A program made the position numbers and the translations under genes. Of a stretch of 8,958 nt of DNA, positions 7,402-8,958 are shown piece after piece. The stretch is taken from positions 1 to 8,958 of the forward strand of contig DASVDW010000100.1 of NCBI GenBank assembly GCA_036380925.1, in the 5' to 3' direction. Source of the DNA: JAICLV01 sp036380925 (lineage in GTDB: Bacteria > Actinomycetota > Actinomycetes > Acidothermales > Acidothermaceae). Numbering within the stretch: the stretch's first letter is position 1; the number at the start of each line of letters is the position of its first letter. The notes under the pieces were generated by a model. That model was not told the DNA's origin, searched no databases, and was given only the letters and a program-made list of their open reading frames with translations.

Positions 7402-8106
7402 TCAACCGACTTGCAGCACGGTGCACTGCCAGCGGCCGTCGAAGCCCTCGAGCCGCAGCGCGACCGCGCGGCACCGCGCCCCTTGCTGCACCACGGCGCA
7501 AACTTCGGCCACGCCGTCGGCGGGCTCGTCGACATGGATCGATCGCACGATCGCGCCGAGTCGCCGACCGCCGCGCGCGCCGTGGTTCGCCAACTCGGTG
7601 TGGGCGATCCGTCGCTGCATCGTCGCGTAGACGTCGGTCGTCGTCCAACGCACGAGTTGGGCGACCGGACGCACGCCCGACATGACCTCCACGATCGCCT
7701 GGACCAACCGGCCCGCCCACGGCTTCGGCTCTGGCAGCTGCGCGCGGGGCGTGTGCCGCGGGCCGAAGTCGTCATCTGGCGTCCGCCCCTTGCGCCGGGC
7801 CGAATGACCGGCCGTGCGCGCCGCTTTCGGCCCGACGGACGGGACCAGTTGGAGCCGCCGGTGGCTTCCAGGTGTCAGCTCGGTTGGCACCTCCGGTGAC
7901 GCCGGCACGCCGCCGGGAAGCGTGAAGCCGAGCGCGAGCATTCCTTGCGCGTCGCGGTGACCGCCGCCGGCGGCGACGTCGGTGTTCGCCGTCTCGTCGT
8001 CGAACGGAGGGTCGCACAGCGGCACGGGCGCGCGGCGCAGGTCGGCCGGATCGTCCGGTGAGTCGCTTTCGGCGGGCAGGGCCAAGGCGGAGGCGGTGAC
8101 GGCCAT
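7402..8106 (-). CDS. Rv3235-family protein (DUF6459-like), function unknown
   Basis: The 234-residue product has a disordered, Pro/Ala/Asp-rich N-terminal half and a conserved C-terminal domain (about residues 130-234) with WAGRLVQAIVEVMSGVRP, VAQLVRWTTTDVYATMQRR, VRSIHVDEPADGVAEVCAVV and RAVALRLEGFDGRWQCTVL. This is the signature of the actinobacterial family named after M. tuberculosis Rv3235, repeatedly found beside secA1. No signal peptide, membrane segment or catalytic motif is visible, so it is probably cytoplasmic. ATG 8106 has AAAGGA 5 bases upstream on the minus strand (plus bases 8112-8117). It is preceded by the LysM gene, 32 bases away and in the same direction, so the two probably form an operon. 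The gene converges on secA with only 17 bases between stop codons. The conserved alpha-beta domain could be a protein-protein interaction module, but nothing in the sequence identifies a partner. Confidence 0.87.
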   Translation of the reverse strand: MAVTASALALPAESDSPDDPADLRRAPVPLCDPPFDDETANTDVAAGGGHRDAQGMLALGFTLPGGVPASPEVPTELTPGSHRRLQLVPSVGPKAARTAGHSARRKGRTPDDDFGPRHTPRAQLPEPKPWAGRLVQAIVEVMSGVRPVAQLVRWTTTDVYATMQRRIAHTELANHGARGGRRLGAIVRSIHVDEPADGVAEVCAVVQQGARCRAVALRLEGFDGRWQCTVLQVG

Positions 8107-8138
8107 CGGATTCCTTTACTCGTGCGGCTGGTTCGGGT

Positions 8139-8948
8139 TCACTGCGCGGGGGCCTGCAAGACGAGGCCCGGGTGAATCAGGTGGGGGTTCGGCCCGATGG
8201 CCGCGCGGTTGGCCGCGTACCACTGCGGCCAAGCGCGGGCGATCTCAGCGGCGGTCGCCCGCGGCCCGAGGTGCCGCGCGGCGATGTCCCACAAGGTGTC
8301 GCCACGGCGGACGACGTAGCGGCCATCGTCGCGATGCCCGCTGTCGCGATGGGCGTTGTCGCGATGCCCGCTGTCGCGGTACGGCACGCCAGGGGCCGAC
8401 GGCGGCGCGGCGAGCGCTGTGGGCGATGCCGAGGTGGTGGGTTCGGGGGCCGCCGCGAACATCGGCGATGACGCCGGGACGAGTGGACGGTCCAGACTTG
8501 GCGGCAGGGGCCGGTCGAGGTTGAGCACGGCGGCCGGGCGGTGCGGCGCCGGTGAGCCGCCGCCCGGTGACCCGCCGCCGGGTGGGGTGGCGACAGCGAC
8601 GCCTGGGGCCAGCGGCCCGACGATCAGCGACACGCCGACGAGCCATCGCGCGCCGCTGAGCATGAAGCCCGGCGCGACCCGGTGGGCGATCCGCTGACTG
8701 GCGCGGGCCAGCGCGCCGGATCCCGACGCCAACAGGTGCAGCGCAACGACGACGGTGAACCAGCCGAGACACAGCCAGGCGATGGCGGCCGCGACGTCAA
8801 CCAGCAGTTCGTCGAATCGCGCGGGCTGGCGGCGAACCAGCGCGAGTAGCGCGTCGCTTGGAGATCCGGCCGCCCACCACAGCAAGCCGCTCAGCGCCGC
8901 CACCCCGGCCGCCGCGCGGCCCGTTCGCCGACCCGCAAAAGCCGACAT
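8139..8948 (-). CDS. Membrane-anchored LysM-domain protein
   Basis: The 269-residue protein has three hydrophobic segments (about residues 12-28, 48-74 and 101-121) and a C-terminal LysM domain (about 211-267) starting YVVRRGDTLWDIAARHLG. Positive residues cluster at 7-11 and 82-101. By the positive-inside rule this puts the N-terminus and the second loop inside and the LysM outside, where it could hold peptidoglycan. Between them is a long Pro/Ser/Gly/Ala-rich linker with two pentapeptide repeats (GGGSP twice; HRD-containing units three times). The N-terminal membrane layout resembles that of actinobacterial LysM proteins that also carry a BTAD domain, but no BTAD domain is present here. No hydrolase domain is present, so it is a binding or scaffold protein. 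ATG 8948 follows GGAGGGG (plus bases 8951-8957). It is probably co-transcribed with the Rv3235-family gene. Upstream context is outside the window. Confidence 0.87.
   Translation of the reverse strand: MSAFAGRRTGRAAAGVAALSGLLWWAAGSPSDALLALVRRQPARFDELLVDVAAAIAWLCLGWFTVVVALHLLASGSGALARASQRIAHRVAPGFMLSGARWLVGVSLIVGPLAPGVAVATPPGGGSPGGGSPAPHRPAAVLNLDRPLPPSLDRPLVPASSPMFAAAPEPTTSASPTALAAPPSAPGVPYRDSGHRDNAHRDSGHRDDGRYVVRRGDTLWDIAARHLGPRATAAEIARAWPQWYAANRAAIGPNPHLIHPGLVLQAPAQ
8328..8387 (-). repeat. 15-bp tandem repeat encoding a His-Arg-Asp pentapeptide array
   Basis: On the plus strand GTCGCGATGCCCGCT (8328-8342), a variant with three changes (8343-8357), an exact copy of the first (8358-8372) and a degenerate fourth unit (8373-8387) lie end to end. 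Translated on the minus strand they give SGHRD/NAHRD/SGHRD just before the LysM domain. In-frame units mean copy number can change without breaking the gene. Confidence 0.75.
8551..8580 (-). repeat. 15-bp tandem duplication encoding GGGSP-GGGSP
   Basis: Bases 8551-8565 and 8566-8580 are two adjacent copies differing at two positions. They encode a flexible Gly-Gly-Gly-Ser-Pro spacer directly after the third membrane segment of the LysM protein. Confidence 0.65.
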
Positions 8949-8958
8949 CGCCCCTCCG

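Overview
The window comes from a high-GC Gram-positive chromosome, most likely class Actinomycetia. GTG starts are common, reading frames are strongly G+C-biased, and the proteins match actinobacterial families: a long-form HPF, a SecA1-type SecA with the actinobacterial N-terminus, an Rv3235-family protein and a MazEF pair resembling Mycobacterium tuberculosis Rv2801A/Rv2801c. The gene order comF - hpf - LuxR-type response regulator - secA - Rv3235-family is the familiar actinobacterial secA1 neighbourhood. I cannot name a genus.

Layout. Bases 1-354 hold the 3' end of a ComF-family phosphoribosyltransferase gene (+). Bases 355-786 are a long non-coding leader with two odd-centred palindromes, a candidate -35/-10 pair and a 12-bp tandem repeat ending at the Shine-Dalgarno of hpf. 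hpf (787-1524, +) encodes the long ribosome hibernation factor. A 117-bp gap with repeated GATGTGACCA motifs leads to an orphan NarL/LuxR-type response regulator (1642-2514, +). A mazE-mazF toxin-antitoxin cassette (2584-3152, +) follows; its A+T content is higher than that of its neighbours and it looks inserted. It ends tail to tail with a YcaQ/AlkX-like QxD DNA glycosylase gene (3164-4336, -), and a perfect 8-bp inverted repeat spans both stop codons. The glycosylase gene and secA (4466-7384, +) diverge from a 129-bp spacer. secA meets an Rv3235-family gene (7402-8106, -), which lies just downstream of a membrane-anchored LysM protein gene (8139-8948, -).

How the genes may work together. 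HPF silences ribosomes as 100S dimers, MazF cleaves RNA, the glycosylase removes damaged or crosslinked bases, SecA drives export, and the LysM protein probably binds peptidoglycan outside the membrane. The core genes are housekeeping. The less explored elements are the mazEF cassette with its 12-bp-phased GGTANNA repeats and apparent leaderless start, the repeats upstream of hpf and of the response regulator, and the LysM/Rv3235-family pair of unknown function. I found no CRISPR array, insertion sequence, rRNA or tRNA. I do not see a clearly novel multi-gene system; the LysM/Rv3235 pair is the nearest candidate.
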